Below, one piece after another: positions 25,556 through 33,930 of a stretch of 64,000 nt of DNA. The position numbers were made by a program, and so were the translations under genes. The notes below the pieces were generated by a model. That model made no database searches. It saw only the letters and a list, made by a program, of their open reading frames with translations, and was not told the DNA's origin. Numbering within the stretch: position 1 is the first letter of the stretch; each line of letters starts with the position of its first letter. Source of the DNA: VAZQ01 sp035693615 (lineage in GTDB: Bacteria > Pseudomonadota > Alphaproteobacteria > Rhizobiales > Xanthobacteraceae); contig DASSGH010000114.1 of the NCBI GenBank assembly GCA_035693615.1, positions 39,122 to 103,121 on the forward strand, in the 5' to 3' direction.

Positions 25556-25703
25556 GTGGTGGATTTGAATTTTCCGTCATGTCGCCCCCCGTTCGCTCAG
25601 GAACTTCAAGTTCAAAGACGCAGTACGATCATAAACTTGTGTACGCGCGATTCCGAAGTTCGCATTTGAGAGCGCCGCGAGGGTGTGCAAGGTTCGGAAT
25701 CGG
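25556..25703. repeat. Structured ~150-bp repeat, copy A, in a divergent promoter region
   Basis: Copy A of an imperfect direct repeat also present at 39202-39353. Shared blocks are GTGGATTTGAA, AGGAAC-TTCAA, AAAGAC-GCA, CCGAAGTTCGCATTTGAG, GCCGCGAGG and GGAATCGG. An internal perfect inverted repeat CGATTCCGAA / TTCGGAATCG flanks the most conserved part. It starts 28 bp upstream of the DMT gene (-) and ends 47 bp ahead of the ModA-like gene (+). Confidence 0.75.
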
Positions 25704-25750
25704 GGCATAGGGACGATCGGGACATGTGGCACCTCCGAGGAGAAGACACA

Positions 25751-26524
25751 ATGCGGTTTTTCCGCCGGATCGCATCCGCCGCGGCAACACTGATCTCGCT
25801 GACCAGCATGGCTGGGGCGGCCGACATCCGCGTGGTCGGCGTCGGGGCGGTGCAAAACGCGCTCAGAGTTCTCGCCGCCGACTTCGGCAACGAGACCGGC
25901 CATCGCGTGGTCCTCACCATCGACGCGCCCGCCGTCGTCATGCAGAAGATCAAGGACGGCGACATCTACGACGCTGTCATCGTCTCCGAACCGGCCATGG
26001 ACCGGCTCGACAAGGAGGGCGTGGTCAACCCGGAAAGCCGCGTGCCGCTGGCCAAGACCGGCATGGGAGTGGCGGTGCGCGCCGGTGCGCCGCTGCCGGA
26101 CCTGTCGACCCCTGAGGCCTTTAAGCAGGCACTCCTGGCGGCGAAATCCGTGGTGTACGGCGACCCCACCTTACCCAACCAAAGCGGGGAAAAGGCGGAA
26201 CGCATCCTCGTTCAAGCCGGCATTCTCGACGCGCTGAAACCACGGCTCAGAATCGTTCCCAGCCAGGCGGCGAGTCAGGAGCTCATCGCTAAGGGCGAGG
26301 CGGAGATGGGCTTGTACAACATCAGCGAAATCCCCGACGGCAAGGGACTCGCATTCGCCGGTCCGGTGCCGAAGCTGTTGCAGATCGCGACCAGCTATGA
26401 GGGCGCCTTGATGTCGGACGGCGCGGTGCCGGAAGCCGCGCGGGCGTTCATTCGCTTTCTCGCCGGCCCGGAGGCGCGCGCCAAGTGGCTCGCTGCCAAG
26501 CTCGAGCCGACCCCGGAGCATTAG
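25751..26524 (+). CDS. ModA-like extracellular solute-binding protein (orphan)
   Basis: A 257-residue exported protein of the molybdate-binding/SBP_bac_11 type. Signal MRFFRRIASAAATLISLTSMAGAA, then 'VVGVGAVQNALRVLAADFGNETGH', divided at the first strand, 'IKDGDIYDAVIVSEPAMDRL', 'TGMGVAVRAGAP' and 'EMGLYNISEI'. Classical ModA proteins bind molybdate or tungstate, but many ModA-like orphan receptors bind other ligands. No modBC is adjacent. GGAGAAG precedes the ATG at 25751. It is convergent with tctA, stops 10 bp apart. Confidence 0.8.
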   Translation: MRFFRRIASAAATLISLTSMAGAADIRVVGVGAVQNALRVLAADFGNETGHRVVLTIDAPAVVMQKIKDGDIYDAVIVSEPAMDRLDKEGVVNPESRVPLAKTGMGVAVRAGAPLPDLSTPEAFKQALLAAKSVVYGDPTLPNQSGEKAERILVQAGILDALKPRLRIVPSQAASQELIAKGEAEMGLYNISEIPDGKGLAFAGPVPKLLQIATSYEGALMSDGAVPEAARAFIRFLAGPEARAKWLAAKLEPTPEH

Positions 26525-26534
26525 GCCACCCAGC

Positions 26535-28034
26535 TCACTCCTGCATCACCTCCTCGCGCTTGGCCCGCAAGGCCGGCAGCGCGATCGCGATGAGCAGTGC
26601 GAGCGCGGCGAGCAAGAAGCCGGCGGAGATGGGCCGCGTGATCAACACCGTGGGATCGCCGAACGAGATCATCATTGCGCGGCGCAGGTTCTCCTCCATC
26701 ATCGGCCCGAGGATGAATCCGAGCACCATGGGCGCGGGCTCGCAGTCGAGCTTGAGCAGCACGTAGCCGAGCGCCGACAGCGCAGCGAGCGCGTAGACGT
26801 CGAAGACCTTGTTATTGACGGCATAGGCGCCGATGCAGCAGAACACGAAGATGGCGGGAAACAGCAGCCGGTAGGGCACGGCGAGCAGTTTGATCCACAC
26901 TCCGACCAGCGGCAGGTTGAGTACGAGCAGCATGAGGTTGCCGACCCACATGCTGGCGATCAGGCCCCAGAACAGTTCGGGCCGCTCGGTCATCACCTGC
27001 GGGCCGGGGGCGATACCCTGGATCATCAGCGCACCGATCATCAGCGCCATGGTCGGGTTCGAGGGGATGCCGAGGGTGAGCATCGGGATGAACGAGGTTT
27101 GCGCGCCGGCATTGTTGGCGGATTCGGGCGCCGCCACGCCGCGGATGTCGCCCTCGCCGAACGCGCGCGGCGGCTTGGCGATCTTCTTCTCGGCCATGTA
27201 GGCGGCGAAGGAAGCGAGCAGCGCGCCACCGCCCGGTAGCACCCCGAGCAAGGAACCCAGCGCGGTGCCGCGCACGATCGACCAGAAGCACTTACGCAGG
27301 TCCGCGAGCGTCGGCAGCACGCTGCCGATGCGCGAGGTGAATACCTGCTGCGCCTCTTTGTGCTCCAGATTGAGCACCACGTCGGTGATGCCGAAGAACG
27401 CCATGGCGAGCGCGACAAAGCCGACCCCGTCGGCGAGCTCCGCCTGGCCGAAAGCGAAGCGGATCACGCCCGAATTGACGTCTGTCCCGATCAGGCCGAG
27501 CAAAATGCCGAAGCACACCATGGCGATCGCCTTGACCAGCGAGCCGCGCGCGAGCACGACCGCCGCGATCAGTCCGAAGACCATGAGCGAGAAGTATTCG
27601 GCCGGGCTGAACTTGAGCGCGATCTCGGCGAGCGGCGGGGCGAAATAGGCGATGAGGAGCGTGGCGATGCACCCGGCGACGAAGGAGCCGATCGCGGCGA
27701 TTCCGAGCGCGGGCCCGGCGCGGCCGCGGCGCGCCATCTGGTGGCCATCGAGCGTGGTCACCACCGAGGACGATTCGCCGGGGATGTTGACCAGGATAGC
27801 CGTGGTCGAGCCGCCGTATTGGGCGCCGTAATAGATGCCGGCGAGCATGATCAAGGCCGGTGCCGGGCCGAGCCCGAAGGTGAATGGCAACAGCATGGCG
27901 ACTGTCGCCACCGGCCCGATCCCGGGCAGCACGCCCACCAGCGTGCCAAGGAAACAGCCGATGAAGCAGTAAAGAATGTTCTGCCAGCTCAGCGCCACTC
28001 CCAGACCGAATGCGAGATTGGACAGCGTTTCCAT
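26535..28034 (-). CDS. tctA: Tripartite tricarboxylate transporter permease TctA
   Basis: A 499-residue large membrane subunit with about 11-12 transmembrane segments. TctA signatures present are 'GTLVGVLPGIGPVATVAMLLPF', interrupted by a loop, 'IYYGAQYGGSTTAILVNIPGE', 'GVLPGGGALLASF' and 'FIPMLTLGIPSNPTMALMIGALM'. It forms the sodium- or proton-driven channel of the TTT system together with TctB. GAGGCGGA precedes the ATG. The gene order tctC-tctB-tctA on one strand makes a complete transporter. Confidence 0.93.
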   Translation of the reverse strand: METLSNLAFGLGVALSWQNILYCFIGCFLGTLVGVLPGIGPVATVAMLLPFTFGLGPAPALIMLAGIYYGAQYGGSTTAILVNIPGESSSVVTTLDGHQMARRGRAGPALGIAAIGSFVAGCIATLLIAYFAPPLAEIALKFSPAEYFSLMVFGLIAAVVLARGSLVKAIAMVCFGILLGLIGTDVNSGVIRFAFGQAELADGVGFVALAMAFFGITDVVLNLEHKEAQQVFTSRIGSVLPTLADLRKCFWSIVRGTALGSLLGVLPGGGALLASFAAYMAEKKIAKPPRAFGEGDIRGVAAPESANNAGAQTSFIPMLTLGIPSNPTMALMIGALMIQGIAPGPQVMTERPELFWGLIASMWVGNLMLLVLNLPLVGVWIKLLAVPYRLLFPAIFVFCCIGAYAVNNKVFDVYALAALSALGYVLLKLDCEPAPMVLGFILGPMMEENLRRAMMISFGDPTVLITRPISAGFLLAALALLIAIALPALRAKREEVMQE

Positions 28035-28092
28035 TCCGCCTCACGCGCGCGGCCGAGCCGGGTCCTGTTGCATCGATGGGAACATGCGCGGC

Positions 28093-28539
28093 TTACGAAG
28101 TGGGCCAGAGCGGCAGCGGCAGCCCGAGCAGCCACACGAACACTGCGACCGAGAAGACGACCATCACTGCTGCAAGTGCGAGAACATCCAGCAGGCGCAC
28201 GTCGCGTGTGGCGTTGGCGCCGATGAGCACGAGCACCGCGACGGCAGCGACAAGTCCGACCCATTGCAGTGCAATGGCGAACAGCACGATGGCCAGGAGC
28301 GACACGAGGATCGGACGCGCCTCGAACCGCGGCACCGGCGGGCCGTCGAGAGCAAACGCGCGCAGGGCGATCAGTGCGCCGAGCGCGGCAAGCAGCGCGC
28401 CGACGAGGGTCGGAAACAGGGCCGGCCCCATGCGATGCATGTCGCCCAGCCGATACTCCTGCGCAAGGAGCACAAATCCCCCGCCGATAGCGACGAAGAT
28501 CAGCCCGGCCCAGAAATCCCTCGGCGAACGGACGCGCAT
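28093..28539 (-). CDS. tctB: Tripartite tricarboxylate transporter small membrane subunit TctB
   Basis: A 148-residue four-TM protein beginning 'MRVRSPRDFWAGLIFVAIGG', with 'YRLGDMHRMGPALFPTLVGALLA' split at the periplasmic loop and two further hydrophobic pairs. This is the usual TctB layout (low sequence conservation, about 150 residues). The ATG at 28539 has AAAGGTCGAG upstream. It lies 58 bp before tctA and 156 bp after tctC. Confidence 0.88.
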   Translation of the reverse strand: MRVRSPRDFWAGLIFVAIGGGFVLLAQEYRLGDMHRMGPALFPTLVGALLAALGALIALRAFALDGPPVPRFEARPILVSLLAIVLFAIALQWVGLVAAVAVLVLIGANATRDVRLLDVLALAAVMVVFSVAVFVWLLGLPLPLWPTS

Positions 28540-28695
28540 CACTCGACCTTTACGACAGCGACGCTCTGTTCCCCTCACGTTGGGGAAGGGCGCACGCGAA
28601 ATGATGTATGGAGCGACTATTGGCTCGGTCGCGCGCGCCCGTCTCGAAGCATGGGGCGGCCGGCGGTTGTAACCTTCTGCGCGGTGGCACTGATA

Positions 28696-29652
28696 TCAAT
28701 CCGGCCGGATATTCGCCTTCTGGACGATGGCGCGGAAGCGCTCCGCCGCCTGTTTCACGCGCGCGTCCAACTCCGCCGCGCTCGAGGGGATGGTTTCCAC
28801 GCCGCCGCCGGCAAAGCGCTCCTTGACGTCGGGCATGTCCAGGATCTTTACGACTTCGCCGTTGAACTTGTCGATGACCGGCTGGGCAGTGCCCTTTGGG
28901 GCGAACAGCGCGGTCCAATTGGAGGCATCGACTTCGCTGACACCCGCCTCCTGCAGCGTCGGCCAATCGGGATTAAATCGCGATCGCTTGGCCATCGTCA
29001 CCGCCAACACGCGGACGCGGCCCGACTTGACGTGTGGAGCGACCGACGAGCTCGCCAGAATGCCGAGCGGAATGTCGCCGCCGGCGAGCGCCGCCGCGGC
29101 CGGCGCGCCCCCCTTGTAGGGGATGTGCTGAAACCGGGTGCCGGTATTGAGCGCCATCCATTCGAGCACGATCTGGTTGACGCTGCCGTTTCCCGGCGTG
29201 GCGACGGAGAGCCGCCCCGGCTGAGCTTTGGCGGCGGCGATCACCTCGGCGACGGACTTGAACGGCGCATCCGCGTGCGCGGCTAAGACCATCGGCGCGT
29301 CGCTGACCATCGCCACGGGCGCGAGATCGCGATCGACGTCGTAGGGCATCTCCTTGAATAGCGCCGGGTTAATGGCGACGTCGCCGACCGTCGCCATCAC
29401 CAACGTGTAACCATCGGGCGAGGCTTTGGCCGCCGCCGTCATGGCGATGAAGCCATTCCCGCCCGGCCGGTTCTCCACCAAGACCTGCTGACCCCAGGCT
29501 TCGGTGAGCTTGGCCCCGAGGATGCGCGAGGCGATGTCGCTGATTCCGCCCGGCGCATAGGGGCTCAGGATGTGGATCGGCTTGGTCGGATAATTCTGTG
29601 CCTGCGCGGGCGCCGCGCAAAGGACGACGAAGGCGACGACGAGCCAAGCCAT
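28696..29652 (-). CDS. tctC: Bug/TctC-type tripartite tricarboxylate transporter receptor
   Basis: A 318-residue periplasmic receptor. Signal MAWLVVAFVVLCAAPAQA, then 'YPTKPIHILSPYAPGGISDI', 'WGQQVLVENRPGGNGFIAM', 'LVMATVGDVAINPALF' and the C-terminal 'NWTALFAPKGT', all Bug-family marks. The start has a perfect AGGAGGTGTTC. With the downstream tctB and tctA it forms a full TTT importer for a carboxylate. A different ABC importer operon ends 94 bp upstream on the same strand. Confidence 0.92.
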   Translation of the reverse strand: MAWLVVAFVVLCAAPAQAQNYPTKPIHILSPYAPGGISDIASRILGAKLTEAWGQQVLVENRPGGNGFIAMTAAAKASPDGYTLVMATVGDVAINPALFKEMPYDVDRDLAPVAMVSDAPMVLAAHADAPFKSVAEVIAAAKAQPGRLSVATPGNGSVNQIVLEWMALNTGTRFQHIPYKGGAPAAAALAGGDIPLGILASSSVAPHVKSGRVRVLAVTMAKRSRFNPDWPTLQEAGVSEVDASNWTALFAPKGTAQPVIDKFNGEVVKILDMPDVKERFAGGGVETIPSSAAELDARVKQAAERFRAIVQKANIRPD

Positions 29653-29746
29653 GAACACCTCCTGTACGGGCGCGTTTCCGCGCGTAGCCTGCATGAGAGA
29701 GAGCCCCCGTGGCAAGGCGCGGCCGCGCCGCAGGGCACGCGGGCCT

Positions 29747-30565
29747 TCAAACCTCGCGCACGATCGCGCTCTCGTGCCAGCGCCGCAGCATGAGATGGGA
29801 GAGAACCGACAGCGCGAAGAAAATGAGGATTCCGGCGAGCGAGAGGAGGAGCAGCGCAGCGAACATGCGCGGGATGTTGAGTCGATAGCCGGATTCGACG
29901 ATGCGATACGCAAGTCCCGATCCGGCGCCGGCCGAACCCGCCGCGATCTCGGCGACCACGGCGCCGATCAGCGACAGCCCGCCTGCGATCTTCAAACCGC
30001 CGAGGATGTAGGGCAGCGCCGCCGGCAGCTTGAGGTCGAAGAGCACCTGGCGCCGTGTCGCGCCGTAGAGGCGAAAGAGGTCGACGAGGTTGTGATCGAC
30101 CGAGTTGAGGCCGAGCGTCGTGTTGGCGAGCACCGGGAAGAACGCGACGATCCAGGCGCAGGCGAGCACGGCCGCCTGCTGCGGAAGGTAGACGAGCAGG
30201 AGCGGCGCGATCGCCACAATCGGGGTGACCTGCAGGATCACCGCATAGGGATAGAGCGAATATTCGATGAGGCGCGATTGGTTGAACAGCACGGCGAGGC
30301 CGACCCCACCGACGGCCGCGAGCAGAAAACCTTGAAGTGTCGTCGTGAGCGTGACGAGAAGCGAGGCCAACAGCAGCGCGCGATCGGACACGAGCGTCGA
30401 GAACACGAGCCACGGCGACGGCAGCACGTAGGGCGGAATCCCGCCGACGCGGACCACAAACTCCCAGAGCGCCACGCCGAGCGCCAGCATACCGATCGGC
30501 AACAGCACGCGAAGCGCGCGATCGGCGACAGGAGAGATCTCGTCCTTTGCTCTTCCCTCGCGCAT
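29747..30565 (-). CDS. ABC transporter permease (SsuC/TauC type)
   Basis: A 272-residue membrane protein with six predicted TM segments and the EAA loop 'LVDLFRLYGATRRQVLFDLKLPAALPYILGG', read in parts: the conserved 'GA....' then 'LPAALP' turn contacts the ATPase. It belongs to the nitrate/sulfonate/taurine permease group. ATG 30565 is used; the longer frame overlaps the ATPase gene. It is third in the receptor-ATPase-permease operon, 10 bp after the ATPase stop. Confidence 0.88.
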   Translation of the reverse strand: MREGRAKDEISPVADRALRVLLPIGMLALGVALWEFVVRVGGIPPYVLPSPWLVFSTLVSDRALLLASLLVTLTTTLQGFLLAAVGGVGLAVLFNQSRLIEYSLYPYAVILQVTPIVAIAPLLLVYLPQQAAVLACAWIVAFFPVLANTTLGLNSVDHNLVDLFRLYGATRRQVLFDLKLPAALPYILGGLKIAGGLSLIGAVVAEIAAGSAGAGSGLAYRIVESGYRLNIPRMFAALLLLSLAGILIFFALSVLSHLMLRRWHESAIVREV

Positions 30566-30575
30566 GTTCAGTCGC

Positions 30576-31406
30576 TCACGAATCCGCCGGCGGCTCTTCA
30601 GTCGCGGCGGAGGCACGGGCCAAGGCTTCCGACACGCGCCGGCAATAGCCGGCATAATCGGCGGAGGTGCGGAAACTTTCGTCGCGCGGATGCGGCGCAT
30701 CGACCGAGAGCTCGGTGAAGACGCGGCCCGGCCGCCGCGTCATCACCACGATCCGCTGCGACAGGTAGACCGACTCGAATACCGAATGGGTCACGAACAC
30801 GACGGTCTTGCCCAACGTCTCCCAGAGTCCCAGCAGGTCATTGTTGAGGCGGAAGCGTGTGATCTCGTCGAGCGCCGCAAACGGCTCGTCCATCAACAGC
30901 AGGTCCGGCTCGGTGACCAGGGCGCGAGCGATCGACGCGCGCATCTTCATGCCGCCCGAGAGTTCGCGCGGATAGCTCGGCGCGAAGCCGGAAAGGCCGA
31001 CGCGCGCGAGCGCGGCATCGACCCGCGCCGTCGCGTCCCGCGCAAGACCGGCAAGCTTCAGCGGCAGACGTACATTGGCCGCCACTGTGGCCCAGGGCAT
31101 CAGCGTCGGCTCCTGGAACACAAAACCGATGCGCCGCGCACCGGCCGCACGCGCGGCTTGCGCTTCCCTCCACTCGACCTTTCCCCTAGTCGGCTCGCTC
31201 AAGCCGGCGATGATGCGCAGGGCCGTCGATTTGCCGCAGCCGGACGGGCCGAGCAGCGACACGAACTCACCCGGCCACACGTTGAGGTCGAGGCGCTCGA
31301 GGGCAACGACGCGGTTGGCAAAGCTCTTGCCCACGCCGCGCAACGCGACGACGGGGGGGCCAGACTTCGAGAGATCAACGGGCACGTTGCGATCACAACG
31401 GATCAT
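30576..31406 (-). CDS. ABC transporter ATP-binding protein (SsuB/TauB type)
   Basis: A 276-residue ATPase with Walker A 'GPSGCGKST', Q-loop 'GFVFQEPTLMPW', signature 'LSGGMKMR' (LSGGM replaces LSGGQ, common in this group), Walker B 'LLLMDEPF' with 'AALDEITR' D-loop, and H-loop 'VFVTHSV'. It energises the permease at 29747. Its ATG overlaps the receptor stop by ATGA, so translation is coupled. Confidence 0.92.
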   Translation of the reverse strand: MIRCDRNVPVDLSKSGPPVVALRGVGKSFANRVVALERLDLNVWPGEFVSLLGPSGCGKSTALRIIAGLSEPTRGKVEWREAQAARAAGARRIGFVFQEPTLMPWATVAANVRLPLKLAGLARDATARVDAALARVGLSGFAPSYPRELSGGMKMRASIARALVTEPDLLLMDEPFAALDEITRFRLNNDLLGLWETLGKTVVFVTHSVFESVYLSQRIVVMTRRPGRVFTELSVDAPHPRDESFRTSADYAGYCRRVSEALARASAATEEPPADS

Positions 31407-32452
31407 TTCGGCCGCAGATCAAGACCGACTTTCTTGTTCACGAATTGCAGCGTGTAGGCCTTATTGAGCGCGATCGACGCCTTGATGACGCCCGCGCGCA
31501 CCATTTTGTCGTAAAAGCTCTTCATGCGCGCGTCGGTCATAGCGCCGACACCGAGGCTGACCGCGTCGCCGGAATCGACGATGCCATATTCCTTCATCTT
31601 GGCGACCGAGTAGGCGAGCAATTCATCGGTCATTTCCGGGTTCTGCCGCTTGATCAGCGCGTTCGCCGCTTTGTTGTCGCCGTAGAGGTAGTTCATCCAG
31701 CCGATGATGGAGGCGTCGACGAACCGCTGCACCAGGTCGGGCTTGCTGGCGACGAGGTCGCGGCGCGTCTCGATCAGCGTCGAGTAGCTGTCGAACCCAT
31801 AATCGGCAAGAAGAAAGACCTTAGGCGTGAAGCCCGCCCGCTTTTCGATGGCAAACGGCTCCGACGTCACATAACCCTGCATCGCGCTTTTCTTGTCCAC
31901 AAGGAAGGGCTGCGGGTTCGACGTATATGGCTTCACTCGTTTCTCGCTGAAACCGTAATCGGACTTGAACCACTGAAAGTAGCTCGCCAGGCCCTCCTTC
32001 GAGACGAACAGGGTGAGTTTTTTCAAATCCTCGAGTTTGTCGATGCCCTGGTCCGGATGCGCGATCAGCACCTGCGGGTCCTTCTGAAACATGGCGGCAA
32101 CCGCAACGGTGGGAATATTGCGCTCGACCGCGTCGAACCCTTGCAGCGTGTTGGCGCTCATGAAGAAGTCGAGCTTGCCGACCGGCAACAGGAGGCGGTT
32201 GTTCACGTTCGGGCCGCCGGGCACGATGGTGACGTCGAGCCCGTAGCGGCGATAGGTGCCGTCGGCCAGTGCCTGGTAGTGCCCGCCATGCTCGGCCTCC
32301 GCGACCCAATTGGTGCCGAAGGAGACCTTATCAAGGGTCTGACTATGCGCGGATGCCGCCGCAAGCAGGAAGCCGCAAGCGCTCACGACAGTGGCACCGA
32401 AGACCTGACAAAGTTTCATGACATCCCTGCGAGGCGTGGATAATCCAGACAT
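31403..32452 (-). CDS. ABC transporter substrate-binding protein, NMT1/THI5-like
   Basis: A 349-residue periplasmic receptor. The N-terminus 'STPRRDVMKLCQVFGATVV' carries a twin-arginine pair ahead of the hydrophobic segment, so Tat export is possible. The mature part shows 'VSFGTNWVAEAEHGGHYQALADGTYRRYGLDV', in family order, and 'GKLDFFMSAN', typical of NMT1-like receptors for thiamine precursors, nitriles or aromatic sulfonates. AAGGTGCT precedes the ATG. It begins only 17 bp after the RimK-like stop, so the ABC genes may be transcribed with the GNAT-C39/RimK pair. Ligand unknown. Confidence 0.87.
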   Translation of the reverse strand: MSGLSTPRRDVMKLCQVFGATVVSACGFLLAAASAHSQTLDKVSFGTNWVAEAEHGGHYQALADGTYRRYGLDVTIVPGGPNVNNRLLLPVGKLDFFMSANTLQGFDAVERNIPTVAVAAMFQKDPQVLIAHPDQGIDKLEDLKKLTLFVSKEGLASYFQWFKSDYGFSEKRVKPYTSNPQPFLVDKKSAMQGYVTSEPFAIEKRAGFTPKVFLLADYGFDSYSTLIETRRDLVASKPDLVQRFVDASIIGWMNYLYGDNKAANALIKRQNPEMTDELLAYSVAKMKEYGIVDSGDAVSLGVGAMTDARMKSFYDKMVRAGVIKASIALNKAYTLQFVNKKVGLDLRPK

Positions 32453-32469
32453 AGCACCTTAGGATTAGA

Positions 32470-33930
32470 CTACTGCTTGAACCGCTCGATGAACCACTTG
32501 AGCAGCCGTGTCCAGATCTCGTCCTTTCCAACCTGATCCTCAATTCCGTGCTCGAGATTGGGGTTGTCGTTCACCTCCATGACGATGAAGCCGCGCTCGG
32601 TCTCCTTGATGTCGACGCCATAGAAACCGTCACCGATCGGCCGCGCCGCGCGCACGGCGATTTCGATCAACTCAGGAGGGGCCTTGTCGAGCTCGAAGGT
32701 GCGAAAGCCGCCCTCGTGCGAGGAACCGTCGGGGCGGTGCTTGACGATCTGCCAGTGGCCGCGCGCCATGCGGTATTGGCACACGAACAGCGGCTCGCCA
32801 GCCAAGACTCCCACACGCCAGTCGAACTGGGTCGGCAAGAATTTCTGCGTCAGCAGAAGATCGGTCTCCTCGAACAGCTCGTCGGCGACACGGCGAAATT
32901 CCTCAGGCGTATCCACCTTGTGCACGCCGCGCGAGAATGAGCCGTCGGGAATCTTCACCACCAGCGGCAGGCCAAGTTCATCCATCGCTCTGGGCAAGTC
33001 GCCGACATCAGCGAGCATCACCGTCGGCGGGGTCGCCACCTGGTTTTGCCCCAACAGCTCCATGAGGAACACCTTGTTAGTGCAGCGGATCATGGAGATC
33101 GGGTCATCGATGACCGGCATCCCTTCCTGCCAGGCGCGCCGGGCAAAGCGGTAGGTGTGATTGTCGATCGAGGTGGTCTCGCGGATAAACAGGCCGTCAT
33201 ACTCGGCGATCTCAGCGAGCTGCCGGCGTGTCACCGGCTCGACGTCGACCGAAAGCCTCTCGGCGATGCGCGCCATGTGCTTGATGGAGGCCGGCGAAGA
33301 GGGCGCCATCTTCTCGTTGGGGTCGTAGAGCACGGCGAGGTCGTATTTCGGGACCGTGCGCGCCTTGGGGTCGCGCCACTCGCGCTTGGTATGTTGGTGC
33401 AGTGCTTCCCGCAGGAACGACGCCTCGCCATTGGCGAGCCGCGTGATGTTGCGCGGACGGATGCGGTCGATCGACAGCCAAGTGCCGGCCTCGACGTTGA
33501 TCTCGAGCGCCGGGCAGCGGAACCAATCGAACAACATGCGCCCGAACGTTTCGAAGCGCGGATCGCGGGCAATGCCGAAGCAGACCAGGAGCTTGAACTC
33601 GCCTTCCGGCTGGAAGTCGGCGCGGCGCGCACAGCGGTTGAGTTCGTCCTCGAGCTTCGGCAGCGCATGCTCGTAGAGCTTGGCTTCGCGCAGCTCCAGC
33701 ATCGTCTCGACGGTCGGCATGACGCGATGGCCGCGCGCTTCCGCCAGCAGCGAAGCGTAGTAGCCCTTCGACTGATAGGCATAGGAGCGCGCGAGATTGA
33801 CGAGCTTCGGCCGTCCCATATCGAACAGCCGCGGACGGGCGAGATACTCGCTCGTCGTGATCACCTTGTGCGGCGTCTCAGCGTTGGGGAGGTCTTTGGG
33901 CTGGTCGACCAGAATGACCCAGCCGGTCAT
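32470..33930 (-). CDS. RimK-like ATP-grasp protein with RLAN N-terminal domain
   Basis: A 486-residue protein with two parts. Residues ~1-200 match the RimK-like ATP-grasp N-terminal (RLAN) domain ('YASLLAEARGHRVMPTVETMLEL', in pieces). Residues ~205-480 form an ATP-grasp ligase: 'LVVKIPDGSFSRGV' (nucleotide-binding Lys/loop), 'TQKFLPTQFDWRVGVL' and the Mg-binding 'FIVMEVNDNPNLEHG'. ATP-grasp ligases join a carboxylate to an amine via an acyl phosphate; RimK itself adds glutamate to S6, but this family is different and its substrate unknown. Its ATG overlaps the stop of the GNAT-C39 gene by ATGA, a recurring partnership. Confidence 0.88.
   Translation of the reverse strand: MTGWVILVDQPKDLPNAETPHKVITTSEYLARPRLFDMGRPKLVNLARSYAYQSKGYYASLLAEARGHRVMPTVETMLELREAKLYEHALPKLEDELNRCARRADFQPEGEFKLLVCFGIARDPRFETFGRMLFDWFRCPALEINVEAGTWLSIDRIRPRNITRLANGEASFLREALHQHTKREWRDPKARTVPKYDLAVLYDPNEKMAPSSPASIKHMARIAERLSVDVEPVTRRQLAEIAEYDGLFIRETTSIDNHTYRFARRAWQEGMPVIDDPISMIRCTNKVFLMELLGQNQVATPPTVMLADVGDLPRAMDELGLPLVVKIPDGSFSRGVHKVDTPEEFRRVADELFEETDLLLTQKFLPTQFDWRVGVLAGEPLFVCQYRMARGHWQIVKHRPDGSSHEGGFRTFELDKAPPELIEIAVRAARPIGDGFYGVDIKETERGFIVMEVNDNPNLEHGIEDQVGKDEIWTRLLKWFIERFKQ

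Noticed and set aside
25751..26524. Assignment as modA of a molybdate importer
   Set aside because: No modB or modC nearby and the subfamily includes receptors with other ligands, so only ModA-like is claimed.
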